Origin: Anaerolineae bacterium
GTDB taxonomy: Bacteria; Chloroflexota; Anaerolineae; 4572-78; J111
DNA length: 42,398 bases
Assembly (NCBI GenBank): GCA_020433805.1
Contig: JAGRBZ010000021.1
Span: 1-42,398 of the forward strand
Direction of reading: 5' to 3'
In this document: one piece after another, positions 24,823 through 33,779 of the stretch
Layout: the number at the start of each line of letters is the position of its first letter
Numbering within the stretch: the stretch's first letter is position 1
Program-made: the position numbers and the translations under genes
The notes under the pieces: generated by a model
What the model was told of the DNA's origin: nothing
The model's database searches: none
Seen by the model: only the letters and a program-made list of their open reading frames with translations

Positions 24823-26811
24823 TTACGTCGACTCTACAATGTCCACATACTCTGCTTTAAATTGATCTTCCTCTTTAAAGTGAAGTTTCTCTAAAAGTTC
24901 GCCAATTAACTCTGCCTTGTACAAAGCATCCTTAGCCGACCAGGTTCGGCTTTTAATCTCGAAGTACACGTTATTGTCTTCTTTACCCTCAAGGTGATCC
25001 AAGTTGATATCAAAATCGGTTTCTTTGTAGATTACGTGGCAGCGATGACGCTTTTTAATCACCTCTCGTTCAGAAACCGGCTTGTAATACTCGCGATTAA
25101 ATCGCAAGCTGTGATAGGTTGAGGCGGTATAGCGTGCTCGCGTTAATAGCACAGAGTTCTCAAACTCTTTTTCATTCGTTGGCCCCATCAAAGTCATCCG
25201 ATAAAACGTTTCTCTAAGATTACCGTCATCATCTTTCAGCCGATCTTCTCTGAAGCGCAGCCGACCAATTTCCGGGGTATCGAAAAAGAAATATGTATCG
25301 TACTGCTCTCGAATCGATGGACGGAAGGGCGATAGGCCGGCTTCCTTAAGCATGTGGGTCAGATCGATCATCTCCGGCAAGCCGACTTTGACCTGGACTT
25401 CAAAGGTTTCTTGGGGAATGAAGTCGGCACTAATCGCCAGAATTTTGGACATAAGATTGCCCTCACGCGCGGCCAGGAAGGCATCGATGCGCTTGGCGAT
25501 CTTTTGGGCTTCTTTAATAACATATTTTTCGTCGATAGTCAGCAGTTTTTTGTTTTGCATCAGAAGCCGCCCGTTAACCAACACATCGCGTACGTCGGTG
25601 GCTTTGGTAGCATAGACCAATTGCGCATAGACCCCTTCCGGATCGCGAGCGAATCGGGGAAGCTGATGGGTGTTATTAGCGCTGACAACGGTAATATCGG
25701 CCCGTTTGCCCGGTTCGATGGAGCCGGTTAAATGGCTGATGTGCAGGGCACGTGCCCCTTCGATGGTAGCCAAGGCCCAGGCCTGTTTGGCCGATAGCAG
25801 CGTCGGATCGTTAAAAACGCCCTTTTGTAGAAAGGCTGCTAGCCGTGTTTCTTCGAACATATCCAAATCGTTATTGGATGCCGGGCCATCGGTGCCGATA
25901 CCAACGTGCAAACCCATGTCAACCATTTTTTGCACCGGTGCTACGCCGCTGGCCAGCTTTAAATTGCTGCTGGGGCAGTGCGCTATGCCGGCTTGGTGAT
26001 TGTGCATCATGTACATTTCATTTTCTTGCAAATGGACACAATGGGCGGCGATAACCTTGGCATCGAACAAATTGTATTGATCAAGCCACGGAACCACGGT
26101 GGTGTTATAAGCAGCAAGGCTGTTCTTCTGCTCCAAAGCTGTTTCGGCCACATGAATATGGAGTGGCACATCATACTCGGTGGCTAAGGCAACACAAATT
26201 TTAAGCATATCAGGCGTAGCGGTATAGGGAGCGTGTGGAGCCACTGAAGGGATGATAAGCGGATGGTTAAGCCACTCTTCAATAAAGTTGCGGCAGTATT
26301 CAATGCTTTCATCATAGTTTGTAGCATCGGGTGAAGGAAATTTGAGAATAGTCTGCCCCAATATAGCCCGCATTCCGGCTTCGGACGTTGCACGCGCAAC
26401 CTCCGACTCGTGGTAATACATGTCGTTAAACGTGGTGATGCCGGAGCGGATCATCTCGGCACAGGCCAACATGGTGCCGATATAGCAGAAATTGTTCCCA
26501 ACAAATTCTCGCTCAACCGGCATCATATAGCCATACAGCCAAACATCCAGGCGTAGGTCATCGGCCAGACCGCGCAGCAGCGTCATCGGCGCGTGGGTGT
26601 GGGCGTTGATCAGTCCGGGACTAATAATACAATTTTTACAATTGATGACGGTTTTTGCTTTGTAAGCAGCCTCTATTTCAGATGACGGACCAACGGCCTC
26701 GATAAGGTCATCTTTAACAGCGATAGCGCCATCAGGATAAATATTCATTTGGCTGTCCATCGTCACCAGCCAGCCGTTTGTTAAAAGAATATCTACAGAT
26801 TGTTTTGACAT
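24823..26811 (-). CDS. Amidohydrolase (MTA/SAH deaminase type) fused to a C-terminal CYTH domain
   Basis: 662 aa from ATG 26811 (AGGA a few bases before; an in-frame TTG at 26823 is less likely). Residues 1-445 are an amidohydrolase like 5'-methylthioadenosine/S-adenosylhomocysteine deaminase (MtaD): metal-binding HTH at about 71-73 in LINAHTHAPMTLLRGL, HVAET, AAHCVHL, and GTDGPASNN. Residues about 452-662 look like a CYTH domain: the ExExK-type EVQVKVG, RLRFRED, EREVIKKRHRCHVIYKETDF and VYFEIKSR on beta strands. CYTH enzymes act on triphosphates (thiamine triphosphatase, class IV adenylate cyclase, polyphosphatase). The two halves are normally separate. The join has an internal Met (LMSKILAIS), so a shorter second product is possible. 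No in-frame stop or frameshift splits it. Confidence 0.85.
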   Translation of the reverse strand: MSKQSVDILLTNGWLVTMDSQMNIYPDGAIAVKDDLIEAVGPSSEIEAAYKAKTVINCKNCIISPGLINAHTHAPMTLLRGLADDLRLDVWLYGYMMPVEREFVGNNFCYIGTMLACAEMIRSGITTFNDMYYHESEVARATSEAGMRAILGQTILKFPSPDATNYDESIEYCRNFIEEWLNHPLIIPSVAPHAPYTATPDMLKICVALATEYDVPLHIHVAETALEQKNSLAAYNTTVVPWLDQYNLFDAKVIAAHCVHLQENEMYMMHNHQAGIAHCPSSNLKLASGVAPVQKMVDMGLHVGIGTDGPASNNDLDMFEETRLAAFLQKGVFNDPTLLSAKQAWALATIEGARALHISHLTGSIEPGKRADITVVSANNTHQLPRFARDPEGVYAQLVYATKATDVRDVLVNGRLLMQNKKLLTIDEKYVIKEAQKIAKRIDAFLAAREGNLMSKILAISADFIPQETFEVQVKVGLPEMIDLTHMLKEAGLSPFRPSIREQYDTYFFFDTPEIGRLRFREDRLKDDDGNLRETFYRMTLMGPTNEKEFENSVLLTRARYTASTYHSLRFNREYYKPVSEREVIKKRHRCHVIYKETDFDINLDHLEGKEDNNVYFEIKSRTWSAKDALYKAELIGELLEKLHFKEEDQFKAEYVDIVEST

Positions 26812-26841
26812 ACGTTTCCTCAACTTGGTTACCGTATAAAA

Positions 26842-26863
26842 TGAGCCAGGGATCTCCCTGGCT
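26842..26863 (-). terminator. Hairpin terminator after the DsbA-like gene
   Basis: GAGCCAGGGA / TCCCTGGCTC perfect stem followed on the minus strand by ATTTTATA. It separates the DsbA-like gene from the downstream deaminase-CYTH gene. Confidence 0.55.
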
Positions 26864-26962
26864 CGATTTAGATTTAAAAATTGGCGTCATTGCACTTTGT
26901 CGGAACAAAAGCGCTTGCTAAATTTACACCTACCTCTGTTTTGCCGTTATATGTAAAAACCC

Positions 26963-27640
26963 TTATTCAGCAAAAGCCACTTCTTGATTGATAACACTCT
27001 CAAATTGCGAGATAGGTACATTGCCTTCAATACGCTGGTTGTTAACAAAAAAGGTCGGCGTAGAGTTGACACCACGTCGCGTAGCCGCCTGCCGGGCGCT
27101 CTCAACATCGCTGCTGTGTGTTCCATCGCTCACGCATTGGGCCAAAGCATCCCCATCGAGACCAAGTTCGGTAGCTAAGCCGGCAAAGGCGTCTGTTGTG
27201 TATTCAATCTGACCTTGCTGTTCAAACATCGCGTGTTGGAACTCAAAAAAGCCGCCTTGATCGTGGGCGCACCAGGCTGCCTGAGTGGCCAAACCAATTT
27301 GAGGATTACCCAGGTAATAAGGATGGACAACATACTTGATTTGACCGCTATCGATATACTCGGTTTTTAGTTGCTCAAATTTTTCCGCGTTAAAAGCCTG
27401 GCAGTGAGGACAGCCAAAGTCGGAATATTCTACCATCGTTACCGGAGCATCCGGATCTCCCATAGTTGGGAAATCGGCTAAGTCAACGGTGGGAGGCTCT
27501 CCGCCTTGATTTCCCAAATAGATTAAGCCTGCCACAATTAAAATAACCCCGGCCACAACCGCACCGATCATTACCGGCGAGATACCCGAACTCTTTTCTG
27601 GCTGAACACGTCTCCTGCTTGTTTTCCTGCTTTTTGTCAT
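26963..27640 (-). CDS. DsbA-like thiol:disulfide oxidoreductase, membrane-anchored (Cys form)
   Basis: 225 aa from ATG 27640, preceded by AGGTGA at 8 bp; an in-frame GTG at 27652 is less likely. Basic N-terminus, one membrane segment (about 20-42), then a thioredoxin fold with inserted helices. The active site is CPHC in MVEYSDFGCPHCQAF, and the cis-Pro loop is STPTFFVNN. It oxidises or isomerises disulfides in exported proteins. It is the Cys-containing paralogue of the UGA-containing gene at 4598-5440 and is the internal control for that reading. It is flanked by a terminator hairpin downstream. Confidence 0.93.
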   Translation of the reverse strand: MTKSRKTSRRRVQPEKSSGISPVMIGAVVAGVILIVAGLIYLGNQGGEPPTVDLADFPTMGDPDAPVTMVEYSDFGCPHCQAFNAEKFEQLKTEYIDSGQIKYVVHPYYLGNPQIGLATQAAWCAHDQGGFFEFQHAMFEQQGQIEYTTDAFAGLATELGLDGDALAQCVSDGTHSSDVESARQAATRRGVNSTPTFFVNNQRIEGNVPISQFESVINQEVAFAE

Positions 27641-27849
27641 AGTTAATTTCACCTATATAAATTGAATTCAATCTCTGATCAAAACACGTTATATAGCCTC
27701 AGTAGATCAAAATTTGAGGAGTGAGGCATCCTCAGATGCCGGCTCCTCGAAAATTGAATCTACTGCTCCTAACTATAAGGTGGGTGTGATGATAAATTTT
27801 TACATGAAAGTTCTAAATTTGACATGAGAGTTTAGCGAAATCGAGACTC

Positions 27850-29124
27850 TCAGTCAAGAATCCAGACTTCAACTGGCGCACCAGACGACAAATGCCGCGT
27901 GTTTTCCGGCACAACGACCAGCCCGTTGGCCCAGACCATTGAGGTTAAAATGCCCGAGCCTTGCACCTGCACCCCGCTACTGCGCGTTGTTACGCGATAA
28001 CCGTCGGGGGTAGGGTAAACAAAAGCCCGCATAAAGTGGCGTCGCCCGCTGTTCGTTACATCTTCATCCAAATTAGCAATTACCGAGCTCTTTTCCCACG
28101 ACAATCGCCCACCCAGTTTGAGGATAGCCGGACGAGCAAAAACCTCGAACGCGACCATCGCCGCCACCGGATTACCGGGCAGGCCAATGAGCGGTACCAA
28201 TTTGTCGGATGCGTGAAGCTGTCCGAAGGCTAACGGTTTCCCCGGTTTGATACCCACCTGCCAAAACTGTACCTCCCCCTCGGCGGCCAGTACAGTCTTG
28301 ACCATATCAAAATCGCCTATTGAGACTCCGGCTGAGGTCAGAAAAAGATCGACATTCTGCTCTAATCCGGCTTGAATTTTGGCCGTCAAATCGGCTACGT
28401 TATCACGCGCAATACCCAACGTGATGGCTTCCGCCCCATATTTTTCGACCATCGCCGCCTGCACATATTCGTTCGAGTTGCGAATCTTGCCCGGCGTAAT
28501 CGGCTCATCGACATCGACCAGCTCATCACCCGTTGCTAAAATAGCCACGCGCGGTTTGCGATAAACCGTAACGGTCGCCTGTCCAATGGCAGCCAGCACG
28601 CCGACATCTTGGGGCCGGAGCCGATGACCAACATTCAGCACTGTTTGCCCCGTCTGAATATCTTCACCGGCCAATCGAACATTATCACCTTCTAAAATCC
28701 CGTTGTAGATAAGGACTTCACCTTCGGGAACGTCGAATGTTGAAATCTGTTCGCTCGTTTCTTCAAAACGAACCACCGCTGTTGCCCCTGCGGGCATAGG
28801 CGCACCGGTCATAATCCGGGCACAAGTGTGCGAAATAATAGTTTTTTTCGGTGTAACGCCGGCCGGTATGTTATCAACCACGGTCAGTGCAATAGGGCTA
28901 TCGAGCGCCGCGTTTTTAACATCGTTGGCCACAAGAGCGTAACCATCCATAGCCGAGTTGGCAAACGGTGGCACATTGATGGTCGAAACAATCGGCTCGG
29001 CCAGAACCCGGCCAAAGCAGCGATTCAACGGAACCGCTTCGGTTGCTACCGGCATTATTTTTTCTAAAATCGCGTCAAGAGCATCTTCAACAGCGATGAG
29101 GCTGTTTTTGGCTGCTTTATTCAT
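27850..29124 (-). CDS. moeA: Molybdopterin molybdenumtransferase
   Basis: 424 aa. MoeA inserts molybdate into adenylated molybdopterin to make molybdenum cofactor. Visible motifs are NSAMDGYAL, RIMTGAPMPAGATAVVRFEE, ILATGDELVD, KIRNSNEYV, GVSIGDFDMVK and GLPGNPVAAMVAFEVF, plus a C-terminal domain IV. It is divergent from rplY, with the rplY promoter starting only 24 bp away. No molybdenum cofactor riboswitch was seen in the short upstream gap, and no other mo-cofactor genes are nearby. Confidence 0.95.
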   Translation of the reverse strand: MNKAAKNSLIAVEDALDAILEKIMPVATEAVPLNRCFGRVLAEPIVSTINVPPFANSAMDGYALVANDVKNAALDSPIALTVVDNIPAGVTPKKTIISHTCARIMTGAPMPAGATAVVRFEETSEQISTFDVPEGEVLIYNGILEGDNVRLAGEDIQTGQTVLNVGHRLRPQDVGVLAAIGQATVTVYRKPRVAILATGDELVDVDEPITPGKIRNSNEYVQAAMVEKYGAEAITLGIARDNVADLTAKIQAGLEQNVDLFLTSAGVSIGDFDMVKTVLAAEGEVQFWQVGIKPGKPLAFGQLHASDKLVPLIGLPGNPVAAMVAFEVFARPAILKLGGRLSWEKSSVIANLDEDVTNSGRRHFMRAFVYPTPDGYRVTTRSSGVQVQGSGILTSMVWANGLVVVPENTRHLSSGAPVEVWILD

Positions 29125-29147
29125 TTTTAAGCACCTTCTTATTGAAT

Positions 29148-29176
29148 TTGACGAAAAGACTAATCATCATTAAAAT
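29148..29176 (+). promoter_or_regulatory. Promoter of rplY
   Basis: TTGACG (29148-29153), 17-bp spacer, TAAAAT (29171-29176). Transcription from about 29183 gives a leader of about 144 nt before ATG 29327. Confidence 0.6.
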
Positions 29177-29192
29177 TAGAAAGTTATAGTCA

Positions 29193-29295
29193 GTAGTATT
29201 TATACTACAAATCGCCACGTATTCTAGCGTAAGGCGATTTTTATTTGTCTCGTGATGAACCGTCTGTCAATAAAGCGCGGCTGATGAGGAGCCGC
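29193..29295 (+). promoter_or_regulatory. Structured leader of rplY with terminator-like hairpin (possible attenuator)
   Basis: In order: hairpin GTAGTAT/ATACTAC (29193-29208), hairpin AAATCGCC-ACG / CGT-AA-GGCGATTT (29209-29240) followed by TTTATTTG, and a third hairpin GCGGCT/AGCCGC (about 29277-29295). The second looks like an intrinsic terminator inside the leader, since promoter and gene lie on either side. It could allow attenuation or autogenous control of L25. Confidence 0.4.
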
Positions 29296-29326
29296 CTGAG
29301 ATATTCGCAATAAAGGAGTAGCACTT

Positions 29327-29974
29327 ATGGATGCCTTAGAATTAACAGCAGAACCTCGTGAAGTAAAAGGTCGACATGTAAAATACCTGCGGCAGCAAGG
29401 TATTGTTCCCGTTATTTTATACGGGAGAGAAGTTGAGTCAACACCGTTGCAAATTGAAGAAAAAGCTTTAACCAAAGTCTTAGATGAAGCCGGTACGCAC
29501 CAACTGGTTTCCTTGAAAATTGGTAGTGGTAGTTCGGTTATGACCCTGGCTCGTGATATTCAGCGCGATGTCATTAGACGCAATTATATTCACGTCGATT
29601 TTTATGCAGTAAAAATGGACGAAAAAGTGGTTGCTCATGTCCCTGTTGCCCTCATCGGCGAAGCGCCTGCCGTGGAAGAGCATGGCGGTGTCTTGACCCA
29701 GGGATTGGATGAAATTGAAATTGAATGTCTGCCGTCCGATCTTATTTCTTCAGTTGAAGTGAGCGTTGAGTCGTTAAAAGAACTCAATGACACGATTACG
29801 GTGTCTGATCTGACGCTGCCGGATAATATCACGATTTTATCCGAACCGGAATCAATGGTAGCCAAGGTAGAACCGCCTCGCATTATCGAAGAAGAAGAAG
29901 AGGGCGAGGAAGAAATGGTCACCAGCGCCGAGCCGGAAGTTCTTACCGCCTCCAAACGAGACGACGAAGAATAA
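29327..29974 (+). CDS. rplY: Large-subunit ribosomal protein L25 (CTC/TL5 form)
   Basis: 215 aa, the long CTC-type L25 that binds 5S rRNA. The N-terminal domain begins LTAEPREVKGRHVKYLRQQG with VPVILYGRE; the C-terminal beta domain is present, and the protein ends in a Glu-rich tail (EEEEEGEEE). A GGAG ribosome site lies 9 bp before ATG. In many bacteria pth follows this gene; here it does not. Confidence 0.95.
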   Translation: MDALELTAEPREVKGRHVKYLRQQGIVPVILYGREVESTPLQIEEKALTKVLDEAGTHQLVSLKIGSGSSVMTLARDIQRDVIRRNYIHVDFYAVKMDEKVVAHVPVALIGEAPAVEEHGGVLTQGLDEIEIECLPSDLISSVEVSVESLKELNDTITVSDLTLPDNITILSEPESMVAKVEPPRIIEEEEEGEEEMVTSAEPEVLTASKRDDEE

Positions 29975-29994
29975 AATTCATTATTCTTGCCAAG

Positions 29995-30030
29995 AAAAAA
30001 TCCGGGGCAACGTGCCTCGGATTTTTTTTG
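29995..30030. terminator. Bidirectional intrinsic terminator
   Basis: AATCCGGGGC / GCCTCGGATT (one G-U pair) flanked by A- and T-runs. It ends rplY on the plus strand and can also serve the convergent 70-aa gene. Confidence 0.85.
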
Positions 30031-30046
30031 TTCTTGACGTCTGCCG

Positions 30047-30259
30047 TTATCCGGCCCCGGTTACTTTAACCGTATAGCCGGCTTCTTCTAAAATCTCTTT
30101 TAATTCATCCACATCGCCGCGACCGGCCCAGCGATTGCTGCGGCGATCCCACCAAATGCGGTCTTTTAACAGTTCGCGCAATTTGTCTCGCTCATTCACC
30201 GGGAAAACCATTGTGCGGTCGCGTCGTCGAATTCTTATGATAGTGCTTTCATCACTCAT
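30047..30259 (-). CDS. Small basic/acidic protein of unknown function
   Basis: 70 aa from ATG 30259, chosen because GGAG lies 7 bp before it; an upstream extension in the open frame looks non-coding. The N-terminal half is very basic (IIRIRRRDR), the middle has RIWWDRRSNRW, and the C-terminal half is acidic with DVDELKEILEEAGYTVKV. No family is recognised. Convergent with rplY and sharing its terminator. Confidence 0.6.
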   Translation of the reverse strand: MSDESTIIRIRRRDRTMVFPVNERDKLRELLKDRIWWDRRSNRWAGRGDVDELKEILEEAGYTVKVTGAG

Positions 30260-30538
30260 AGCTGTACTCCTTCTAGTTCTTATGGTTGAATTATAATAGC
30301 GAATACCGTTCAGCCAAATTTTTAAGTTTGACATTCAACTTGTCTTCGAGTACCCTCCGCCGTAACCAATTTTGATGAGAACTCAAGTTGCCGCGGTACC
30401 CAGCCAGTAAGGATCAAGCCGTAAGGAACAGAGCGGAATTTTTCTCCCCTTAATCCCTACTACCTACCCCTTACCCCGCTTTCCTCAATAGCACCTTGAG
30501 TTAACACTATCGCGACTTTATCACTATGGGAGAACATT

Positions 30539-32053
30539 ATGACCAACACCAATACCGTCCAACTCTTCGAACGTGCTGCCGGTTTTGCCGACCGAAAAGC
30601 CGTTTTTGCCTCAGAAGGCGACTTTACCTACCAACAGCTTCTTGATGCTTCTGGTCGTGTCGGAGCCACTTTGCTCGATGGCGCGGCAGATTTGGAAGAA
30701 ACGCGCGTCGCGTTCCTGGTGCCGCCCGGCTTTGACTATGTCGCCACGCAGTGGGGCATTTGGCGAGCGGGCGGCATTGCTGTTCCGCTGGCGGTATCCC
30801 ACCCCCGGCCCGAACTGGAATACACCATCACCGACTCCGATGCGGCCATCGTGGTCGCCCATCCGCAATATGAGGAGCGCCTGCGCCCCGTCACGGAAGA
30901 TCTGAACCGTAAATTTATTCTAACCACCGATCTGCTCGCCACCCCGCCGACCGAGTTGCCAACGATTGACTCCAGCCGTCGAGCGATGATCCTGTATACC
31001 AGCGGCACCACCGGCAAACCCAAAGGCGTCGTCTCAACCCACGACAATATCCAGGCCCAGGTCACCGCCCTCATTTCCGCCTGGGGCTGGCGGCAGGATG
31101 ATCACATCCTGCACGTGCTGCCTCTACACCATACCCACGGCATCATCAACGTGCTAACCTGCGCTCTCTGGTCGGGAGCCGTGTGCGAGATGTTGCCCGG
31201 CTTCAAGGCCGATGACGTCTGGCAGCGTTTCATCGACAGCGACCTGACGCTCTTTATGGCCGTGCCGACGATTTACAATCGCCTCATCGCCGCCTGGGAA
31301 GCAGCTTCGCCCGAAGAAAAAGAGGCAATGGCAGAAGCCTGCGCCAAGTTCCGGCTGATGGTTTCCGGATCGGCGGCGCTGCCGGTTAGCGTACTCGAAC
31401 AATGGGAGGGCATCAGCGGCCAGCGTCTGCTGGAGCGTTATGGGATGACCGAAATCGGCATGGCCCTTTCGAACCCTCTCGATGGCGAACGCGTTCCCGG
31501 CTTTGTGGGCGCACCGCTGCCCGCTGTTGACATCCGGCTGGTCGATGATCAAGGTCAGGTTGTAACCGAAGACAGCATACCGGGCGAGATTCAAGTCAAA
31601 GGCCCCAACGTCTTCATGGAATATTGGCGGCGACCGGAAGCTACCGCCGAAGCCTTTCAAGACGGTTGGTTCCAAACCGGCGATACCGCCCTGCGCGAAA
31701 ACGGCATCTATCGTATTTTAGGCCGCAACTCGGTCGACATCATTAAAACCGGCGGCTACAAAGTATCGGCCCTGGAAATTGAAGAGACATTGCGGACCCA
31801 CCCCAATATCCAAGAGTGCGCCGTGGTCGGCGTACCGGATGATAAGTGGGGCGAAAGCGTCTGCGTCGCCATCGTCTTCAAGCACGACCGCGAGTTAACG
31901 CTCGAAGAATTGCGCGATTGGGCCAAAGAGCGCCTTGCCCCCTACAAAGTCCCCAGCCACATGCAGCCGGTCGAAGATTTACCGCGCAACGCTATGGGCA
32001 AAGTCACCAAACCTGAGGTGAAGAAGCTGTTCAGTCCACCGGCTGATAGCTAA
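30539..32053 (+). CDS. Acyl-CoA synthetase of the malonyl/methylmalonyl-CoA synthetase (MatB/ACSF3) type
   Basis: 504 aa, adenylate-forming (ANL) family. It activates a carboxylic acid with ATP and then CoA. Motifs: P-loop-like ILYTSGTTGKPKGVV, LPLHHTHGIINVL, MVSGSAALPVSVLEQW, LLERYGMTEIGMALSNPL, WFQTGDTA, the hinge GRNSVDIIKTGGYKVSALEIE and the catalytic Lys in NAMGKVTK. The stretches VPTIYNRL and RYGMTEIGMAL match what I recall of vertebrate ACSF3 very closely, so malonate or methylmalonate is the likely substrate. No decarboxylase or dicarboxylate transporter is nearby. CysRS-like gene follows after a 224-bp gap holding a repeat. Confidence 0.88.
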   Translation: MTNTNTVQLFERAAGFADRKAVFASEGDFTYQQLLDASGRVGATLLDGAADLEETRVAFLVPPGFDYVATQWGIWRAGGIAVPLAVSHPRPELEYTITDSDAAIVVAHPQYEERLRPVTEDLNRKFILTTDLLATPPTELPTIDSSRRAMILYTSGTTGKPKGVVSTHDNIQAQVTALISAWGWRQDDHILHVLPLHHTHGIINVLTCALWSGAVCEMLPGFKADDVWQRFIDSDLTLFMAVPTIYNRLIAAWEAASPEEKEAMAEACAKFRLMVSGSAALPVSVLEQWEGISGQRLLERYGMTEIGMALSNPLDGERVPGFVGAPLPAVDIRLVDDQGQVVTEDSIPGEIQVKGPNVFMEYWRRPEATAEAFQDGWFQTGDTALRENGIYRILGRNSVDIIKTGGYKVSALEIEETLRTHPNIQECAVVGVPDDKWGESVCVAIVFKHDRELTLEELRDWAKERLAPYKVPSHMQPVEDLPRNAMGKVTKPEVKKLFSPPADS

Positions 32054-32091
32054 ACAAGTGATTTGTTCGTAAGACAACTTTTGTAATTAAC

Positions 32092-32219
32092 AAGGCTGAG
32101 GCTAAGCCTGCCCTGAGCTTAGTCGAAGGGGCGAAGGCTAAGAAAAAGAAAACGAGCCGATTTCTTGAGCGGCGGTGGTTCACTGTGCATTCGTTATTCT
32201 CAGCCTTAGCCTCAGCCTT
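32092..32219. repeat. 128-bp element bounded by 15-bp perfect inverted repeats
   Basis: AAGGCTGAGGCTAAG (32092-32106) and its complement (32205-32219). Inside is CCCTGAGCTTAGTCGAAGGG, a short palindromic dispersed repeat. A duplicated AGCCTTAGCCT tract follows the right arm. MITE-like shape, no coding content. Confidence 0.6.
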
Positions 32220-32277
32220 AGCCTTATTTTGATCTAAGCATACTTGATATCTAAACACCAAACACCCAAGAGGAACA

Positions 32278-33528
32278 ATGAAACTATACAACGCACTGAG
32301 CCAATCCATCGAGAATTTCACACCCGGCAACGACGCCGTTTCTATATACGTCTGTGGCATCACCCCCTACGATACCACCCACCTGGGCCACGCCTTTACC
32401 TACACTACATTTGATGTGCTGATCCGCTACTTAGAGTACAAACAGCACGACGTCAAATACGTGCAAAACGTCACCGACATTGATGACGACATCCTGCGCA
32501 AAGCCAAAGAGGTTGAGGGCGATTGGCTCGATGTCGGCAACCGCTGGACCCGCCACTTTATTGAAGATCTGCAAACCCTCAACCTACGCCCGCCCGAGTA
32601 TTTTCCGCGCGCGACCGAAGTGATCGCCCCGATGATCGCTATCGTCGAGGAGTTGATTGAAAAAGGCGTAGCCTACGAGTCGGGCGGCAGCGTCTATTTC
32701 CATATCGCCGCCTGGCCGGAGTTCGGCAAACTCAGCCGCATTCCGAAAGAGGAGATGCTGGCCGTCGCCAACGAGCGCGGCAACCGCCCGGATGATCCCC
32801 ACAAACAAGCTCCGCTTGATTTCGTGCTGTGGCAAGCCTACGCTCCCGGCGAACCCTACTGGGACAGCCCGTGGGGAAAAGGCCGGCCCGGCTGGCACAT
32901 CGAATGCTCGACCATGTCGGCCAGTCTGCTCGGCAACACCATCGACATCCACGGCGGCGGCAGCGACCTCATCTTCCCCCACCACGAAAGCGAGATCGCC
33001 CAATCCGAAGCCGCAACCGGCGAAAAACCGTTCGTTCGCTTTTGGATGCACACCGCGATGGTCCATCACGACGGCGAAAAGATGAGCAAGTCGTTAGGCA
33101 ACCTGGTCATGGCCCGCGACCTGCTCAAAACATGGTCACCCGACGCCCTGCGCCTTTACTTGGCCGGCTACCACTATCGCGACATCTGGAGCCACGACGA
33201 GGACGCCCTGGCCCTGGCCGAACAGCACGCGCAAAAACTGCTGTCCGCAGCAACCGCGTCCGGCGGCACCGGCCCTGCCTTCGATGCCTCAACCGCCGAA
33301 GCCGCTATCATCAGCGCGATGGACAATGACCTCGACACGCCCGCCGCCCTGACCGCCCTAGCGCAGCTCGCCGACGACATCGCCACTGCTGCCGCCACCG
33401 GCCAAAACGTCGAGGCCGCTCAGACAACGCTCAAGGCCCTCAGTACCATTTTCGGCCTGCGTCTCGCTGCCGATAGCCCCGAAGAAAGGGTTATCAGCGG
33501 GTGGAATGAACATTTGAAGAAATTTTAG
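32278..33528 (+). CDS. Cysteinyl-tRNA synthetase / MshC-like cysteine ligase, short form
   Basis: 416 aa class I synthetase-fold protein. Zinc ligand Cys26 (YVCGITPYD), HIGH-equivalent THLGH (34-38), second zinc site GWHIECSTM with FPHHESE, and KMSKS in GEKMSKSLGN. It activates cysteine with ATP. The wording CGITPYDTTHLGH and GGGSDLIFPHH is typical of the mycothiol ligase MshC, while PHHESEIAQSEA is CysRS-like. It ends soon after a DALR-like helical region, about 50-70 residues short of a usual CysRS, so the C-terminal anticodon-contacting part seems absent. It may be the real CysRS of a lineage with short forms, or a ligase that joins Cys to a small molecule. No other mycothiol genes are seen here. 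Confidence 0.8.
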   Translation: MKLYNALSQSIENFTPGNDAVSIYVCGITPYDTTHLGHAFTYTTFDVLIRYLEYKQHDVKYVQNVTDIDDDILRKAKEVEGDWLDVGNRWTRHFIEDLQTLNLRPPEYFPRATEVIAPMIAIVEELIEKGVAYESGGSVYFHIAAWPEFGKLSRIPKEEMLAVANERGNRPDDPHKQAPLDFVLWQAYAPGEPYWDSPWGKGRPGWHIECSTMSASLLGNTIDIHGGGSDLIFPHHESEIAQSEAATGEKPFVRFWMHTAMVHHDGEKMSKSLGNLVMARDLLKTWSPDALRLYLAGYHYRDIWSHDEDALALAEQHAQKLLSAATASGGTGPAFDASTAEAAIISAMDNDLDTPAALTALAQLADDIATAAATGQNVEAAQTTLKALSTIFGLRLAADSPEERVISGWNEHLKKF

Positions 33529-33605
33529 GCTGGATAAGGGAGTAAGAAGAAGTAAGGACGATGCCTGGCATCGTGTTTTGCTGAGTTCGGAAAGTGATGC
33601 GTCTT

Positions 33606-33637
33606 ATGTCATTTCGCAGCGCAGCGGAGAAATCCCT
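33606..33637. repeat. Fragment of the MITE-like repeat, copy 3
   Basis: ATGTCATTTCGCAG, then GCGGAGAAATCCCT, matches the inner left part of copies 1 and 2; the rest is missing. Confidence 0.5.
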
Positions 33638-33668
33638 GTGACACTACGCCTGAAACGGTGTCCGGTTG

Positions 33669-33779
33669 GGACAATTTGAAGCCACAACCGCCGCTGCAAT
33701 CGAACTCGACCCGGCCACGCTAGACCGTATTAACGCTATCGCCAAACCCGGCGTGGCCGAAGGGGGAACTTTGCTTTAA
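33669..33779 (+). pseudogene. Remnant of an aldo/keto reductase C-terminus
   Basis: The frame ending at TAA 33777 reads AAIELDPATLDRINAIAKPG, then VAEGGTLL, which resembles the last about 30 residues of aldo/keto reductases. There is no start or body upstream. The segment lies between two copies of TTGAAGAAATTTTAGG (33514-33529, the end of the ligase gene, and 33784-33799), 270 bp apart. Confidence 0.5.
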
